Program-made: the position numbers and the translations under genes
Notes under the pieces: model-generated
What the model was told of the DNA's origin: nothing
The model's database searches: none
What the model saw: the letters and a program-made list of their open reading frames with translations, nothing else
NCBI GenBank assembly: GCA_026224825.1
Contig: JAMFRO010000084.1
Span: forward strand, 1-64,000
Length of the DNA: 64,000 nucleotides
Direction: 5' to 3'
From: a bacterium
Lineage (GTDB): Bacteria > Pseudomonadota > Alphaproteobacteria > Acetobacterales > Acetobacteraceae
In this document: positions 26,681 through 34,819 of the stretch, in pieces
Numbering within the stretch: the stretch's first letter is position 1
Layout of the letters: each line of letters starts with the position of its first letter

Positions 26681-27633
26681 TGATGACCGAAAAATTCGAT
26701 GCCCTCTCCACAGCCGAAGAGGTGCTGGCCGGCATTGACCTACACGGCAAGCGCGCCATCGTCACCGGCGTATCAGCCGGCATCGGTGTCGAAACCGCGC
26801 ACGCACTGGCAGCGCGCGGCGCCACCGTTTTCGGCGCGGCGCGTGACCTCACCAAAGCCGAAGCCGCCATAGCCCGCGTGCAGGGAGACACCAAAACCAA
26901 CGTCACTCTGGTAGAGCTCGACCTTGCCTCACTCGCCAGCGTGCGTGCCTGCGCCGATCATCTCGCCGCGCAAGGCCCGTTTGATTTGATCGTGGCCAAT
27001 GCAGGGCTTATGGGCCCACCTCTGGGCCGCACCGCGGAAGGTTTTGAGACCCAGTTCGGCGTCAACCACCTCAGCCATTTTGTCTTCGTCAACCGCCTCG
27101 CCCCACACATCCGCCCCGGCGGCCGCGTCGTCGTACTCGCCTCATCCGCGCATCACATTGCCGATGTGGATCTGATCGACCCAAATTTCGAACATACGGA
27201 ATACACCCCCTATCTCGGCTACGGCCGCTCCAAAACCGCTAACATTCTGTTTGCCGTGGAGTTCGACCGCCGCCATCGCGCCCGCGGCATTCGCGCCACG
27301 GCAGTGCACCCCGGCGGCGTGGAAACCGAATTGGGCCGCTACATGGACCCTGCGACACGCGAAGCCCAACGTAAGGCCATAGGCAACACCGGCAACTGGA
27401 ACTTCGTGCGCAAAAACGCAGCCCAAGGTGCATCCACCTCGGTCTGGGCCGGCGTATACGCGCCGGCCGATGCAGTAGGCGGACATTATTGCGAGGATTG
27501 CCACGTTGCCGAAACATTATCCGGCCCGGCAGCGAGCCTCATGGGGCCTGGTGTTGCCGCTTATGCGCTCGACCCCACGCGGGCCGCAGCACTTTGGCAG
27601 AAGAGTGAGGAACTCGTTAAAGAAGCATTTTGA
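26680..27633 (+). CDS. Short-chain dehydrogenase/reductase, retinol dehydrogenase-like
   Basis: A 317-residue SDR of the longer, retinol dehydrogenase/WW-oxidoreductase-like type. It has TGVSAGIG (29-36), a NAGLMG block, and the active-site Y-x3-K in GYGRSKTANILFA. It starts with a TAATG overlap to the KstD-like gene; a second ATG at 26683 is equally possible. It converges on mmsB with an 11-bp gap. It probably oxidises a pathway alcohol or reduces a ketone. Confidence 0.87.
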   Translation: MMTEKFDALSTAEEVLAGIDLHGKRAIVTGVSAGIGVETAHALAARGATVFGAARDLTKAEAAIARVQGDTKTNVTLVELDLASLASVRACADHLAAQGPFDLIVANAGLMGPPLGRTAEGFETQFGVNHLSHFVFVNRLAPHIRPGGRVVVLASSAHHIADVDLIDPNFEHTEYTPYLGYGRSKTANILFAVEFDRRHRARGIRATAVHPGGVETELGRYMDPATREAQRKAIGNTGNWNFVRKNAAQGASTSVWAGVYAPADAVGGHYCEDCHVAETLSGPAASLMGPGVAAYALDPTRAAALWQKSEELVKEAF

Positions 27634-27644
27634 GCAGCTACTTT

Positions 27645-28529
27645 TTACCCTTCTCTTATCGCGTTAATAATCCCCGAGAAATCCACCCCGCCCTGCCCCG
27701 CCGCCACGAAACTTTGATAGATTTCCGCAGCATGCTTCCCAAGTGCGGTGTTCGCCCCGGCCGAGGCTGCCGCCTCCTGGCTCAGCAGCATATCCTTCAG
27801 CATCAGCGCCGCCGCAAAACCGGGTTTGTAATCATTATTCGCCGGGCTCGTCGGCACCGGCCCCGGCACCGGGCAATAGCTGGTCAGAGACCAGCATTGG
27901 CCCGAGGCAGTAGAGGCCACATCATACAAAGCCTGATGTGACAACCCAACTTTCTCAGCCAGCACAAACGCCTCGCCCACCGCGATCATCGAAATCCCGA
28001 GGATCATATTATTGCATATCTTGGCTGCCTGGCCGGCCCCCGTATCCCCGCAATGCACAACCTTCTTGCCCATCAACTCCAGCACCGGCTTGGCACGCGC
28101 AAAGTCGCCCTCGGCACCACCCACCATAAAGGTCAACGTCCCCGCCGCCGCACCACCAACCCCGCCCGAAACCGGCGCATCGAGATTGCTCATCCCCGCC
28201 TCACGCGCCAGCGCATTCACCGCCCGCGCACTATCGATATCAATGGTCGAGCTATCGATAAACAGCGTACCCGCAGTGGCCGCCTGCAAAATTCCGCTAC
28301 CATAAAGCTCCAGCACCAGCCTGCCATTCGGTAGCATCGAAACCACAACCGATGCCCCCCGCACCGCCTCAACAGCACTCGCCGCCACAAAAATCCCGGC
28401 CTTCGCCGCGGCCTCATTCGCCGCCGCTACCACATCAAACCCCTGCACCCGGTACCCGGCTTTCACCAAATTCGCCGCCATCGGCAGCCCCATATTGCCG
28501 AGCCCAATAAACCCAATCACATCCGCCAT
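27645..28529 (-). CDS. mmsB: 3-hydroxyisobutyrate dehydrogenase
   Basis: The 294-residue enzyme has the NAD-binding start IGFIGLGNMGLPMAANL, the signature DAPVSGGVGGAAAGTL with S121, and the catalytic K170 and N174 in GQAAKICNNM. It would oxidise 3-hydroxyisobutyrate to methylmalonate semialdehyde in valine breakdown. It lies three bases after an acyl-CoA dehydrogenase gene, typical of valine operons. The usual mmsA, enoyl-CoA hydratase and hydroxyisobutyryl-CoA hydrolase genes are absent from the window, so other beta-hydroxyacids remain possible substrates. Confidence 0.88.
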   Translation of the reverse strand: MADVIGFIGLGNMGLPMAANLVKAGYRVQGFDVVAAANEAAAKAGIFVAASAVEAVRGASVVVSMLPNGRLVLELYGSGILQAATAGTLFIDSSTIDIDSARAVNALAREAGMSNLDAPVSGGVGGAAAGTLTFMVGGAEGDFARAKPVLELMGKKVVHCGDTGAGQAAKICNNMILGISMIAVGEAFVLAEKVGLSHQALYDVASTASGQCWSLTSYCPVPGPVPTSPANNDYKPGFAAALMLKDMLLSQEAAASAGANTALGKHAAEIYQSFVAAGQGGVDFSGIINAIREG

Positions 28530-28532
28530 AAC

Positions 28533-29681
28533 TCAACCCCCCAGCAGGCTACGCGCAATAATCACGCGCATGATCTCGTTCGTTCCCTCAAGAATCTGAT
28601 GCACCCGCAAATCCCGCACAATCTTCTCGATCCCGTAATCAGCCAGATACCCATACCCACCCAGCAATTGCAGCGCCTGGTTGGCCACCTCAAACCCGGC
28701 ATCCGTCACAAGCCTCTTGGCCATGGCACAGAGTTTCGTCGCCTCCGGCGCTTTCTCATCCAGCGCACAGGCCGCACGCCACAGCAGCAGCCGCGCTGCC
28801 TCCAGCTCCGTCGCCATATCCGCCACGCGGAACTGCAACGCCTGAAACTGCCCGATATTCTTCCCAAATGCCTTGCGCTCACCCAGATAAGCCACTGCCT
28901 TATCCAGTGCCGCCTGCGCCCCACCCAGCGAGGCCGCTGCAATATTAATACGCCCGCCATCCAGCCCCGCCATGGCGATTTTAAACCCAATCCCCTCGGG
29001 CCCCAGCCTATTCGCCACCGGCACACGCACGTCTTCCAGAATCACCTGGCGCGTCGGCTGCGCATTCCAGCCCATTTTATATTCATTGGCACCAAAGGAG
29101 ACGCCCGGCATATCCTTCTCGATAATCAGCGTGGAAATCCCTTTTGCGCCGGCATCACCCGTCCGCACCATCACCGCATAAACCTCCGCCACACCGGCGC
29201 CAGAGATGAATTGTTTCACGCCATTAACAATATAATGCTCACCATCCAGCACCGCTTTCGTCCGCAGCGCCGCCGCGTCAGACCCCGCCGCCGGCTCCGT
29301 CAAACAATAGCTGGCAAAATGTTCCATGCTGCATAGCTTCGGCAAATACCGTCGCCTTTGCGCATCGTCGCCATAACGATCGATCATCCCGGCAACCATG
29401 TTATGGATCGAAATATACGCCGCAATCGTCGGGCACCCCGTCGCCAGCGCCTCGATGATCAGCGCCGCATCAAGCCGCGACAATCCCGAGCCGCCCAGCG
29501 CCTCATCCACATAAATCCCGCCCATGCCAAGCGCTGCCGCAGCCCGCATCGTCTCCACCGGAAACTTCTTCTCCCGGTCCCACACCACAGCAAAAGGTGC
29601 CAGATGCTCAGCGGCGAATTCACGCGCCATATCACGTATAGCGGCCTGCTCCTCGCCAAGTTCAAAGCACAGACCGCTCAT
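28533..29681 (-). CDS. Acyl-CoA dehydrogenase, isobutyryl-CoA dehydrogenase-like
   Basis: A 382-residue acyl-CoA dehydrogenase with the flavin/substrate block YCLTEPAAGSDAA, FISGAGVAEVY, and the catalytic Glu (about E365) in ILEGTNEIMR. Its coupling to mmsB suggests isobutyryl-CoA as substrate, giving methacrylyl-CoA in the valine pathway. It differs from the enzyme at 171-1307, whose base is in the middle helix. The 96-bp gap upstream (29682-29777) probably holds the promoter of this pair, but no convincing sigma-70 boxes are seen. Confidence 0.88.
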   Translation of the reverse strand: MSGLCFELGEEQAAIRDMAREFAAEHLAPFAVVWDREKKFPVETMRAAAALGMGGIYVDEALGGSGLSRLDAALIIEALATGCPTIAAYISIHNMVAGMIDRYGDDAQRRRYLPKLCSMEHFASYCLTEPAAGSDAAALRTKAVLDGEHYIVNGVKQFISGAGVAEVYAVMVRTGDAGAKGISTLIIEKDMPGVSFGANEYKMGWNAQPTRQVILEDVRVPVANRLGPEGIGFKIAMAGLDGGRINIAAASLGGAQAALDKAVAYLGERKAFGKNIGQFQALQFRVADMATELEAARLLLWRAACALDEKAPEATKLCAMAKRLVTDAGFEVANQALQLLGGYGYLADYGIEKIVRDLRVHQILEGTNEIMRVIIARSLLGG

Positions 29682-29777
29682 TTTTGCTCCCCATCAAACC
29701 GGCAGGATAGGCATCACCATCCACGCACCGCTATAGTGGAAATTTGCACCGCCATTGTGTGTAAATTCTCATACAAC

Positions 29778-30635
29778 CTACCTCTTATCCAAAAACGCCA
29801 AAATCATTGGCGCCAGCAGCGGCCAGCGCTCAAACCGCCCCCGCCCCGGCTCACTGGGAATCCGCCCACAATTATTCCACTCCTGGTCCGGCCACGGCGG
29901 CTCCACCAATTGCGCATTCGGCAGCAACGCCGCCGTCTGCTCACTCGCCTCGCGTGTGTGCGAAAGATCGCTCTTGCCACTACGCAACACAACCGCCGGC
30001 ATGGTCATGCGCGCGAATTGATCAGCGGAAATCCCCGGCACAGGCGAGCTCCGCGAATATGCATAACCCTCCGCCCAAAGCTGCATCCGCGCAATGAAAT
30101 CATCCACATTCCATTTCAGAATCAGCTCACGGTTGCGCGGGTTGCGCGCAATCTGGTCGGCAAAACCAGCCAGCACCGCCTCCATGCCACCACGCGTCGC
30201 CGCGGCCGCCGCATCAGCGCAATAATAATTGGCCAATTGCGCCAGCGATATCGCCCCGCCGCTCACCCACCAGATGAACAACTTACTCACCCGCTCTGGC
30301 ATCCGCGCCGCCGCCATCAGCGATATCCGCGACCCCGCCGAACCGCCCACCAGCGCAAACCGCTCCAGCCCCAGCGCGTCCGCCAGCCCCACCAGCGTAT
30401 CCGCATGCAGCACGGACTCACTAACACCCTCGAAACTGACATCCGACGCCCCGCAGCTCGGCCGGTCCCAGGACAGCACGCGGTACCCGCCCTTCACCAG
30501 CGCCGCCCCCAGTTGCGGCAACCCAGCCGTATCACGCGGATAGCGCCCGCCAGGCGTCAAAATCACCAGCGGCGCATCCGCCTCGCCCCAAAATTCGTAA
30601 TCAATCCCAATTCCGCCGACATCCTGCCGTGCCAT
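29778..30635 (-). CDS. Alpha/beta hydrolase
   Basis: The 285-residue protein has an oxyanion segment VILTPGGRYP near 25-34 and a nucleophile elbow GGSAGS, followed by a cap helix region. A candidate acid lies in LRSGKSDLSH, and the C-terminus lacks an obvious GH pair, so the catalytic His is not certain. It could hydrolyse esters, lactones or C-C bonds. It is divergent from the IclR gene across 75 bp, so IclR may control it. Confidence 0.82.
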   Translation of the reverse strand: MARQDVGGIGIDYEFWGEADAPLVILTPGGRYPRDTAGLPQLGAALVKGGYRVLSWDRPSCGASDVSFEGVSESVLHADTLVGLADALGLERFALVGGSAGSRISLMAAARMPERVSKLFIWWVSGGAISLAQLANYYCADAAAAATRGGMEAVLAGFADQIARNPRNRELILKWNVDDFIARMQLWAEGYAYSRSSPVPGISADQFARMTMPAVVLRSGKSDLSHTREASEQTAALLPNAQLVEPPWPDQEWNNCGRIPSEPGRGRFERWPLLAPMILAFLDKR

Positions 30636-30670
30636 TTTTTGCTTCCCCCAACGTGACTATTGCTCGTCAC

Positions 30671-30699
30671 ATAGTAACATCCTAAATCGTATAGTAACA
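30671..30699. promoter_or_regulatory. Direct repeat upstream of the IclR gene
   Basis: ATAGTAACA occurs at 30671-30679 and 30691-30699, exactly 20 bp apart, in the gap between the alpha/beta hydrolase and IclR genes. It could be an operator for the IclR protein on one helix face. The IclR ribosome site CGGAGG follows at 30701. Confidence 0.45.
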
Positions 30700-30710
30700 C
30701 CGGAGGCGCC

Positions 30711-31460
30711 ATGGCGGTCAAACGAAGTCTCAGCGCAGGTCGCATGCTATCGGTTTTCGAGCTGGTCGCCCGCCAGCAGCCCGTCGGCGTCAGCGCCCTG
30801 GCGCGCGAGCTGGGCGCCGATAAATCCGCCGTGCAGCGCGACATCATGACCCTCGCCGATGCCGGCTGGATTCGCCCCGTGCCCGGCCTGCGCGGCCAAT
30901 GGGAGCTCACCCTACACGCCCTCTCTTTAGCCCGCCCCCCGCACAGCAGCCACAGCCTGCGCCACCGCCTGCGCCCCATGCTGGAGCGCCTCCACGAATC
31001 CACAGGCGAGACCGTCTATCTCACCCTCCCCTACCAAAACCAGTTCATCGTCGTAGACGCACTGGAAAGCCAGCACATGCTCCGCGTCGTCCCCTCCATC
31101 GGCATGAGCGTGCCCATGCAAGGCAGCGCCACCGCCAAAGCCTATCTCGCCTTCCTTACCCCCGCCGCCGCCGAGGCCCTGCTGGGTTACGCACCGTCCC
31201 CCGCCATGCTCGCCGAATTCGCCCAAACCCGCGAGCGCGGCTACGCCCTCAACGACGGCGACATGCTCCCCGGCTCCGTCGCCATCGCCGCCCCCGTCCT
31301 CACCGGCCCGCAACAGCCCGTCGGCGCCATCGTCCTCACCGGCCCCAACGAGCGCATAACCCCCACCCGCCTGCACGAAATTGGCCTCGCCCTGCGCGAA
31401 GCCGGGCGCGGTACTATGGTGGCAGGGCCGGATGAACACACGCACTTACTGGCAGGCTAA
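30711..31460 (+). CDS. IclR-family transcriptional regulator
   Basis: A 249-residue regulator with an N-terminal winged helix (GRMLSVFELVARQQPVGVSALARELGADKSAVQRDIMTL, about 10-50, read in shorter blocks) and a C-terminal IclR effector domain with GETVYLTLP, GSATAKAYLAFL and RERGYALNDGD. IclR proteins typically control aromatic or short-acid catabolic genes. It is divergent from the alpha/beta hydrolase gene and 94 bp before the second P450 gene, so it probably regulates one or both. The start has GGAGG upstream. Confidence 0.88.
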   Translation: MAVKRSLSAGRMLSVFELVARQQPVGVSALARELGADKSAVQRDIMTLADAGWIRPVPGLRGQWELTLHALSLARPPHSSHSLRHRLRPMLERLHESTGETVYLTLPYQNQFIVVDALESQHMLRVVPSIGMSVPMQGSATAKAYLAFLTPAAAEALLGYAPSPAMLAEFAQTRERGYALNDGDMLPGSVAIAAPVLTGPQQPVGAIVLTGPNERITPTRLHEIGLALREAGRGTMVAGPDEHTHLLAG

Positions 31461-31462
31461 GC

Positions 31463-31491
31463 TTGACGGCACGGCGGCGCCCGCCTATTTG
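31463..31491 (+). promoter_or_regulatory. Candidate sigma-70 promoter for the second P450 gene
   Basis: TTGACG (31463-31468), a 17-bp spacer and TATTTG (31486-31491) lie 64 bases before the P450 start. A small inverted repeat TGAT-N9-ATCA (31490-31506) overlaps the -10 box and could be a repressor site. The boxes are visible; their use is inferred. Confidence 0.45.
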
Positions 31492-31554
31492 ATCTATAGT
31501 GTATCATAAATAACCACGCCACAGACGCGACCGCATTGCACTGGAGAAGCCGCC

Positions 31555-33099
31555 ATGAACGCCCTTAGCCCGCCTGGTGTCCATTGGGACCCGTATGACC
31601 AGAAATATTTCGCCAACCCGTACCCGGCCTTCGCCCGGCTGCGCGAGCAGGCCCCTCTGTATTACAACGAGCAATATGATTTCTACGCTGTAAGCCGCTA
31701 CGAGGATGTCGAGCGCGGCCTGTTGGACCGTGACACTTTCATCTCCGGCAAAGGCGGCATTCTGGAGATGATCAAGCAGAACGTCCCCATCCCCCCCGGC
31801 GTGTTCATATTCGAAGACCCGCCGCTGCACACCATGCACCGCAGCCTGCTCACCCGCGTGTTCACGCCCAAAAAGATGAACGCGCTGGAGCCGCAAATTC
31901 GCGCCTTCTGCGCCAAAGCTCTGGACCCGTTGGTTGCAGGCGGGCGCTTCAACTTCATCGATGACCTCGGTGCCGAAATGCCCTTGCGCGTCATCGGCAT
32001 GCTGCTCGGCATACCGGATGAAGACCTCAAGAACGCACAGGCGCGTGTGAACGAGAATTTGCGCACCGAAGCCGGCCAGGCCAGTGACTATACCGACCAT
32101 AGTTTCATTGACGAAGGCTATGAGGAATATATCGACTGGCGCGCGAAGAACCCCTCGGACGACCTCATGACCGAGCTTCTCAAAGCCGAATTCGTTGATG
32201 AGACCGGCACAAATCGCAAACTCACGCGCGAGGAAATTCTGATCTTCATCAACATCATCGCCGGCGCCGGCAATGAGACCACCAACCGCCTCATCGGCTG
32301 GACCGGCAAGGTCCTGGCCGAGCACCCCGCACAGCGCCGCCAGATTTACGAGAACCGCGGCCTCATCCCGCAGGCCATCGAGGAACTGCTGCGCGTCGAG
32401 CCACCGGGCCCGGTGGTCGGCCGCTACGTCGCCAAGGACACTGAGTTCCACGGCCAGAAAATCCCCGCCGGCAGCGCCATCCTCTTCCTCGTCGGCGCCG
32501 CCAATCGCGACCCGCGCAAATTCACCGATAGCGAAACATTCGACATCCACCGCCGCCGCGTTCCCCACCTCACCTTCGGCTACGGCTTCCACTCCTGCCT
32601 CGGCAATGCGCTGGCACGTATCGAGGGCCGTATCGCACTCGATGAGCTGCTCAATCGTTTCCCGGAATGGGATGTCGATCTGGACAATGCCCATCTCTCC
32701 TCCACCTCCACCGTGCGCGGCTGGGAAACTTTGCCGGCCTACACACCCAAAGCCGGCAAAGCCACATCCGTAACCGCCACCGCAACGGCGGAAGAAGCAG
32801 CCGCCGCCGGTGCCGAAAAATGGAAGATCGTGCTAAAAACCCCGATGGGACCTCAGGAAATGGTGATGAGCATCACCCGCGACGGCGATGGTTTCACCGG
32901 CCGCATCGAAAGCCCGATGGGCTCCGAAAACGTCAACGCCGGCAAAATCGACGGCGAAACGCTGAGCTGGACGATGGAGGTAACCAAGCCCGCCAAGATC
33001 AAGCTGAGCTTCGAGGTGAAACTGGATGGCGACACCATGACCGGCCATGCCAAGCTCGGCATGTTCGGCAAATCCAGCCTCACCGGCCAACGTATTTGA
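31555..33099 (+). CDS. Cytochrome P450 with an extra C-terminal beta-rich domain
   Basis: Residues 1-395 are a class I P450: I-helix AGNET-type motif at 238-243, E277-L-L-R280, and haem ligand C348 in FGYGFHSCLG. After a short Ala/Thr-rich linker (about 400-420) comes a roughly 95-residue domain (421-514). It contains WKIVLKTPMGPQEMVMSI and repeated D-G-D-x-x-T-G-R/H motifs typical of a small antiparallel beta barrel, of a kind I associate with short domains attached to hydrolases. A normal P450 would end near 400. The next gene is a ferredoxin eight bases downstream. The extra domain may hold the substrate or the ferredoxin; that is an inference. Confidence 0.9.
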   Translation: MNALSPPGVHWDPYDQKYFANPYPAFARLREQAPLYYNEQYDFYAVSRYEDVERGLLDRDTFISGKGGILEMIKQNVPIPPGVFIFEDPPLHTMHRSLLTRVFTPKKMNALEPQIRAFCAKALDPLVAGGRFNFIDDLGAEMPLRVIGMLLGIPDEDLKNAQARVNENLRTEAGQASDYTDHSFIDEGYEEYIDWRAKNPSDDLMTELLKAEFVDETGTNRKLTREEILIFINIIAGAGNETTNRLIGWTGKVLAEHPAQRRQIYENRGLIPQAIEELLRVEPPGPVVGRYVAKDTEFHGQKIPAGSAILFLVGAANRDPRKFTDSETFDIHRRRVPHLTFGYGFHSCLGNALARIEGRIALDELLNRFPEWDVDLDNAHLSSTSTVRGWETLPAYTPKAGKATSVTATATAEEAAAAGAEKWKIVLKTPMGPQEMVMSITRDGDGFTGRIESPMGSENVNAGKIDGETLSWTMEVTKPAKIKLSFEVKLDGDTMTGHAKLGMFGKSSLTGQRI

Positions 33100-33106
33100 A
33101 CGGCTG

Positions 33107-33424
33107 ATGGCTAAAATCACCTATATCGAATTCGGCGGCACTGAACATGCCGTCGAAGTCGAACCCGGCCAAACCCTCATGCAGGGCGCCCGTGACAACA
33201 ACATCCCCGGCATCGCGGCGGATTGCGGCGGCGCCTGCATCTGCGGTACCTGCCATGTCTATGTGGCCCCCGCCTGGCGCGCCCGCCTCGCCACGCGCAC
33301 GGAGATCGAAACCGCAACGATTGAATTCGCCAGCGACGTGCAACCGCACAGCCGCCTCGCCTGTCAGATCAAGATCACCGAAGATCTCGACGGCCTCATC
33401 GTAAACCTGCCGGAGAGTCAGTAG
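33107..33424 (+). CDS. [2Fe-2S] ferredoxin, adrenodoxin/putidaredoxin type
   Basis: The 105-residue protein has cluster ligands C40, C46, C49 and C86 (C-x5-C-x2-C-x36-C). It follows the P450 gene by eight bases and should be its electron donor. ATG 33107 is chosen because it fits the family N-terminus MAKITYIEFGG; the longer in-frame extension runs into the P450 gene. It closely resembles the ferredoxin at 17764. It converges on a TetR gene with a 3-bp gap. Confidence 0.92.
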   Translation: MAKITYIEFGGTEHAVEVEPGQTLMQGARDNNIPGIAADCGGACICGTCHVYVAPAWRARLATRTEIETATIEFASDVQPHSRLACQIKITEDLDGLIVNLPESQ

Positions 33425-33427
33425 CCC

Positions 33428-34078
33428 CTAACTCTTGTTCTGATTTCGCATCTTCTTCGCCTCCACCTCCGTCAGCAGCGGCGTGTCGGTCAGGCTCGGC
33501 GTCACCACCAACCGGTCGAGTATCTCCGCCATCAGGTCGATATCGACAACCTGTTCCTGCTCCAGCCACCAGGCCAGAATTTCCAGCGCCGAGGCCACCG
33601 CGAAGGTCACGCGCAGATCGCCCGGCAGCCAGGACTCAAATTGCCCCTGCTCAGCCGCGAGCTGGCGCATCTGCCTCAGGAATTCCGCTTTCACCGTGCC
33701 CGCCGCACCGCCTGTCAGCAACGCCGACCAGATGGTCCGATGCTCCAAAATATAGGCAAAAAGCGCCCGCGAGGTGCTCCGCGTATCAGCACTCATCAAC
33801 ATCGGCAGCGACACTGCCATCAGCCCGCTTATCTGATCCGCCGCCAGATCGTTCAACAACGCATCCTTGCTGGGATAATGCCGGAAAAACGTCGCATAGC
33901 CGATCTTGGCCTGCGCCGCGATCTCACGGATCGTCACCTGCTCAAATGGTTTCTGCTCCAGCAGGCTCACCAGCGTTTCGCGCAATGCCCCGCGTGTGCG
34001 CAGCGTCCGCGCGTCGCCCTGCCCTAAAACTTCGTCTCTAGGAATGTCGTCCCTCACCAAGCTGAAATCCTTAACCAT
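33428..34078 (-). CDS. TetR-family transcriptional regulator
   Basis: The 216-residue protein has a TetR helix-turn-helix near 30-75, recognisable in FEQVTIREIAAQAKIGYATF followed by FRHYPSKDALL, and a helical ligand-binding domain. There is a 28-residue N-terminal extension before the DNA-binding part. It lies 52 bp downstream of another TetR gene with the same direction. Its target is unknown; the nearby P450/ferredoxin pair or the efflux operon are candidates. Confidence 0.87.
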   Translation of the reverse strand: MVKDFSLVRDDIPRDEVLGQGDARTLRTRGALRETLVSLLEQKPFEQVTIREIAAQAKIGYATFFRHYPSKDALLNDLAADQISGLMAVSLPMLMSADTRSTSRALFAYILEHRTIWSALLTGGAAGTVKAEFLRQMRQLAAEQGQFESWLPGDLRVTFAVASALEILAWWLEQEQVVDIDLMAEILDRLVVTPSLTDTPLLTEVEAKKMRNQNKS

Positions 34079-34130
34079 CCGCCTAACTCTTTACAGGTGA
34101 TGGCAGAAGATTCCAAGCATCAGCCTGCAA

Positions 34131-34709
34131 TTATCCTATCCGGGCCAAGGCCAACGCCGCCTCCACACCACTTTCCAGTATTGTGTCAGATAACACCGGG
34201 TCAGTCACAGCACGCGCCATCTGCAACGCCCCCATCATGGCGGCAAAAACCCCGATGGTCCGGCTCTGCCGCCGCTCAGCCTCCATCTCCGCCGGCATCA
34301 CCGCCTCAAACTGCGCCAGCAGCTCCCCCAGCCGCGCCGTGAACGCCGCACGGGTTTCCGGCTCATGCCGGGCAATCTCGGCAATCAGTGCCGCGGCCGC
34401 ACAGCCCAGCTCCGGCGTGTCCCTGTGCACAGGCCGCAAGTAAGAGCGCACCAGCCCCTCCAGGCTCTCGCCCTCCTCCAGCAGCCGGCAGCGGCGCTCC
34501 CTGCTCTGGTCCGATGCCTCCTCAAGTGCGGCCCGCACCAGCTCCTCCTTGGAAGCAAAATGCGCGTAGAACCCGCCATGGGTTAACCCCGCATCGGCCA
34601 TCAGCCCGGCAATCCCCACCGCCTCCACCCCTTCCTTGCGGAAACGCCTGGCCGCCGTCTCCACAATGCGGCGGCGGGTCTGCTCCTTATGGCCTTTATC
34701 AAAACGCAT
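34131..34709 (-). CDS. TetR-family transcriptional regulator of the efflux operon
   Basis: A 192-residue TetR repressor with the DNA-binding part TRRRIVETAARRFRKEGVEA and GLMADAGLTHGGFYAHFASK (about 10-50). It is divergent from the SDR-EmrA-EmrB operon across 110 bp. A perfect palindrome GACATATTATATGTC lies in that gap, so the protein probably represses the operon and itself until a toxic ligand binds. Confidence 0.88.
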   Translation of the reverse strand: MRFDKGHKEQTRRRIVETAARRFRKEGVEAVGIAGLMADAGLTHGGFYAHFASKEELVRAALEEASDQSRERRCRLLEEGESLEGLVRSYLRPVHRDTPELGCAAAALIAEIARHEPETRAAFTARLGELLAQFEAVMPAEMEAERRQSRTIGVFAAMMGALQMARAVTDPVLSDTILESGVEAALALARIG

Positions 34710-34755
34710 TTTCGTAACGCATGGCTGCTATCCCCGTCGGAATAAAATGATGGTT

Positions 34756-34770
34756 GACATATTATATGTC
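34756..34770. promoter_or_regulatory. Perfect palindrome, likely TetR operator
   Basis: GACATAT-T-ATATGTC is a perfect 7-1-7 palindrome in the divergent gap. It overlaps a TTGACA -35 box (34754-34759); a weak -10 TTCTAT (34779-34784) gives a 19-bp spacer toward the SDR-emrAB side. Bound repressor would block this promoter. The arrangement is visible; binding is inferred. Confidence 0.6.
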
Positions 34771-34819
34771 GATCGTCATTCTATAGCCCATCACCCCACC
34801 AAACGCAAGGATTTCCCTC

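Noticed and set aside
31555..33099. Frameshift joining a P450 with a separate downstream gene
   Set aside because: The frame is continuous through an Ala/Thr-rich linker, and the extra domain has no start codon or ribosome site of its own.
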